Of a stretch of DNA of 8,293 nucleotides, positions 6,935-8,293 are shown piece after piece. The number at the start of each line of letters is the position of its first letter. The first letter of the stretch is position 1. Position numbers and translations under genes: made by a program. The notes beneath the pieces were generated by a model, which saw only the letters and a list, made by a program, of their open reading frames with translations, made no database searches and was not told the origin of the DNA. This stretch comes from Bdellovibrionaceae bacterium UBA5009 (GTDB taxonomy: Bacteria > Bdellovibrionota > Bdellovibrionia > Bdellovibrionales > Bdellovibrionaceae): contig DGYJ01000023.1 in assembly GCA_002396665.1 (NCBI GenBank), positions 21,315 to 29,607 of the forward strand, written 5' to 3'.

Positions 6935-6937
6935 CCT

Positions 6938-7483
6938 ATGAGCGAAATTTTAAACCAAAGATTCATGAAAAATTTGGATTTGAGCTGGGTTGAAGAACTT
7001 ATCAAAGCCGAACAAAAAACAGAAGAAACTGGCATTGTCGAGCTTGGTCCCCACTTCGATCAGCAGCGAATTCTTATCCATGAAACCTTAGAAATGATGA
7101 TGCAATTAAAAACTGCGTTCTTTGATGCCACTCAGGTTTTCAATGATCTGAAAACTTCTCCGCTGGGCAAAGTAAAACTTTACGGTATTGCCCAAACCCA
7201 CGCTGATTTTATGCTGTTCAGAAATGGCTACAAAATGATTTTTTCTATTAAAGCCCCCGGCGTGATCAGCCTGCGCATGAATTTCATCGGAGCCAATTTT
7301 GTTCCCACTCCAGGAATGGATTCTTCGGGATCAATGACCCAAGTGATGGAAGAAAGTCTCATCGAAGCCATTCGCGGGCCCTTTGGCGAAGTCGCTTGGA
7401 CATTTCAAAAACAAAATTTTAATTTAAGTTATTTAGTGCGCCACTTTCTTTGCTTTTTTATCAAAGAGAGCGGAACGAACTAA
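6938..7483 (+). CDS. uncharacterised 181-residue protein, first gene of the HEPN/MNT unit
   Basis: I do not recognise a family. The 181-residue protein has no signal peptide, no clear transmembrane helix and no cysteine pair or zinc motif, so it is probably cytoplasmic. Residues 1-72 look helical (for example WVEELIKAEQKTEE, 17-30, and HETLEMMMQLKTAFFDA, 48-64). Residues about 78-125 look strand-rich (KVKLYGIA, KMIFSIKAPGVISLRMNF). A Gly/Ser loop GMDSSGS (126-132) is followed by a helix MTQVMEESLIEAIRG (133-147), and the C-terminus is aromatic and hydrophobic (YLVRHFLCFFI, 165-175). The ATG at 6938 has a GGGGGT ribosome binding site, and an in-frame TTG at 6893 would add 15 residues. The stop shares one base with the next start (TAATG), so it is translationally coupled to the HEPN gene. 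Confidence 0.8.
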   Translation: MSEILNQRFMKNLDLSWVEELIKAEQKTEETGIVELGPHFDQQRILIHETLEMMMQLKTAFFDATQVFNDLKTSPLGKVKLYGIAQTHADFMLFRNGYKMIFSIKAPGVISLRMNFIGANFVPTPGMDSSGSMTQVMEESLIEAIRGPFGEVAWTFQKQNFNLSYLVRHFLCFFIKESGTN

Positions 7484-7911
7484 TGACTCGCTCCCCTTCA
7501 AGCCCTGATGTTCGCTGGAAACAGAGATTGAAAAATTTCCAGCAAGCATTTTCGCTTTTGCATGCCGCAACTGAACTTTCAAAATCCAGAGCCCTGACAG
7601 AATTAGAAAAACAAGGTCTGATTCAAGCCTTTGAATTCACCCATGAACTTGCCTGGAATGTGATGCGAGATTATTTTCTGGATCAAGGAAATAGCACAAT
7701 CACGGGCTCAAAGGACGCCGCCAGGGAAGCCTTTCAAAAAGGCTTAATTTCTGAAGGCGAAATATGGATGGAAATGATTCGCAGCCGTAATCAAACCTCG
7801 CACACCTACAACAAATCAACTGCCGAAGATATCACAAATAAAATTGTGTCAAACTACGGCCCCGCATTTCAAATCTTTTTGAATAAAATGCTCGAGCTTG
7901 CTGCAAAATGA
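7483..7911 (+). CDS. HEPN-domain protein, HI0074 family (nucleotidyltransferase partner; HepT-like putative toxin)
   Basis: This 142-residue all-helical protein matches the HI0074 family (nucleotidyltransferase substrate-binding protein). It has RWKQRLKNFQQAF (11-23), the core EKQGLIQAFEFTHELAWNVM (42-61), the GSKDAAREAFQKGLI segment (75-89) and SRNQTSHTY (101-109). The last contains R102-X4-H107-X-Y109, an exact RX4HXY signature of HEPN RNases. In the related MntA-HepT system the tyrosine is AMPylated by the partner to neutralise the toxin. By inference this could be an RNase toxin, although HI0074 homologues were first described as substrate-binding partners. The ATG at 7483 shares one base with the previous stop, and the Shine-Dalgarno is weak. 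It overlaps the downstream nucleotidyltransferase by 4 nt, a usual arrangement for this pair. An in-frame TTG at 7450 was not chosen. Confidence 0.9.
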   Translation: MTRSPSSPDVRWKQRLKNFQQAFSLLHAATELSKSRALTELEKQGLIQAFEFTHELAWNVMRDYFLDQGNSTITGSKDAAREAFQKGLISEGEIWMEMIRSRNQTSHTYNKSTAEDITNKIVSNYGPAFQIFLNKMLELAAK

Positions 7912-8222
7912 AAAAGCAAAAATTTGGATTGAGCGATGAAGTGATTCAGAGCCTGAAGTCTGTTTTTCAAAAACATCAAGCAATTGAGAAAGTTCTGATC
8001 TATGGCTCGCGAGCTAAAGGAAATTTTCGGCCAGGATCTGATATAGATCTTACACTGATCGGACAGCAACTCACCACGACTGATCTTCTGAAGATTGAAA
8101 ATGAAATCGATGACCTGCTGCTAGAATACAAAATAGATCTGTCTTTACAGAAGCAAATTGATGACCCCAATGTCATCGATCATATTCAACGGGTCGGAAT
8201 CGCAATCTATAGCAAAGACTAA
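7908..8222 (+). CDS. minimal nucleotidyltransferase (MNT; HI0073/MntA-like putative antitoxin)
   Basis: This 104-residue protein is a minimal polymerase-beta-like nucleotidyltransferase. The strand IEKVLIYGSRAKG (26-38) enters the catalytic motif G33-S34-X10-D45-I-D47, an exact GSX10DXD. D77 in YKIDLSL is the probable third catalytic aspartate, so the metal-binding triad looks intact. The length is typical for HI0073-like proteins, which lack any additional nucleotide-binding domain. In the characterised MntA-HepT pair, MntA uses ATP to add AMP units to a HEPN tyrosine. The same reaction is plausible here but inferred. The ATG overlaps the HEPN stop as ATGA with only a poor Shine-Dalgarno of its own, so the two proteins should be made together. 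Confidence 0.92.
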   Translation: MKKQKFGLSDEVIQSLKSVFQKHQAIEKVLIYGSRAKGNFRPGSDIDLTLIGQQLTTTDLLKIENEIDDLLLEYKIDLSLQKQIDDPNVIDHIQRVGIAIYSKD

Positions 8223-8293
8223 ACCAGATCCATTTTTTTGAATAAATAGGGCTTCACTTCATTTTTGTTCGGCGCAACAGAAGCTGCCAATTG
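8219..8293 (-). CDS. probable C-terminal end of a convergent gene (partial)
   Basis: On the minus strand one frame stays open from the window edge to a TAG at 8221-8219. It encodes 24 residues ending in PYLFKKMDLV. The other five frames are closed by stops or belong to the upstream gene's tail. If real, it overlaps the nucleotidyltransferase stop tail to tail by 4 nt, with no room for a terminator between. The fragment is too short to assign to a family. Confidence 0.4.
   Translation of the reverse strand, partial: QLAASVAPNKNEVKPYLFKKMDLV

Noticed and set aside
6893..6937. TTG start at 6893 for the unknown 181-residue protein
   Set aside because: That TTG is the first codon of a perfect TTGACA -35 box and has no Shine-Dalgarno. 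The ATG at 6938 has GGGGGT immediately upstream.
6860..6937. Rho-independent terminator after the barrel-protein gene
   Set aside because: There is no GC-rich stem followed by a T-run. The near-palindrome AAGG-TCCTAGT-CCTT is too short and lies between promoter boxes.
7450..7482. TTG start at 7450 for the HEPN protein
   Set aside because: It would overlap the preceding gene by 34 bases and add residues before the family's usual N-terminal RW motif. The TAATG junction at 7481-7485 is the normal coupled start.
1..8293. CRISPR arrays, tRNA or rRNA genes, insertion sequences and attachment sites
   Set aside because: I saw no regularly spaced repeats, no tRNA cloverleaf, no transposase and no paired terminal repeats, and coding density leaves little space for them.

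Overview
The window looks like chromosomal DNA from a Gram-negative bacterium of moderate G+C content (roughly mid-40s percent by eye). The evidence for a double-membrane cell is a Pal lipoprotein, a CpoB/YbgF homologue, a further small lipoprotein and a protein with an Omp85-type outer-membrane barrel. The Pal / DUF4398 lipoprotein / YbgF-like set, together with the large protease-propeller-barrel protein, suggests a Bdellovibrio-like or other delta-type lineage. That placement is an inference and not proven by the window.

Left half, minus strand (about 3955 down to 1): one compact operon, transcribed right to left, in the order pal, small DUF4398-type lipoprotein, cpoB/ybgF-like lipoprotein, tsaD, rsmA, smpB. 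Spacings are 18, -4, 2, -4 and 9 nt, so most of these genes are probably translationally coupled. A good sigma70-type promoter (TTGACA, 16 nt, TAAAGT) and an AAAGGAG ribosome binding site precede pal. The first three genes serve outer-membrane anchoring and constriction. The last three serve translation quality: t6A tRNA modification, 16S rRNA dimethylation and tmRNA-mediated ribosome rescue. smpB runs off the left edge and lacks only its last few codons. Two genes (the DUF4398 lipoprotein and rsmA) start with TTG.

Middle, plus strand (3938-6859): a 973-residue secreted protein joining three parts: a gluzincin-like metallopeptidase domain (HEYTH plus a downstream WWKEG glutamate), a TolB-like beta-propeller, and a C-terminal Omp85/BamA-superfamily barrel carrying the RGY motif and a terminal phenylalanine. 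Its likely promoter lies inside the 5' end of pal and faces the pal promoter, so the two transcripts would overlap at their 5' ends.

Right part, plus strand (6938-8222): a three-gene overlapping unit consisting of an unrecognised 181-residue protein, an HI0074-family HEPN protein with an exact RX4HXY motif, and a minimal MNT nucleotidyltransferase with an exact GSX10DXD motif. The last two form a HEPN/MNT toxin-antitoxin-like pair. The C-terminal end of another gene probably enters on the minus strand at the right edge and overlaps the nucleotidyltransferase stop tail to tail.

The items most worth following up are the protease-propeller-barrel fusion next to pal, the face-to-face promoters, the unknown gene fused operonically to the HEPN/MNT pair, and C-tracts that could mask that gene's ribosome binding site in read-through transcripts.
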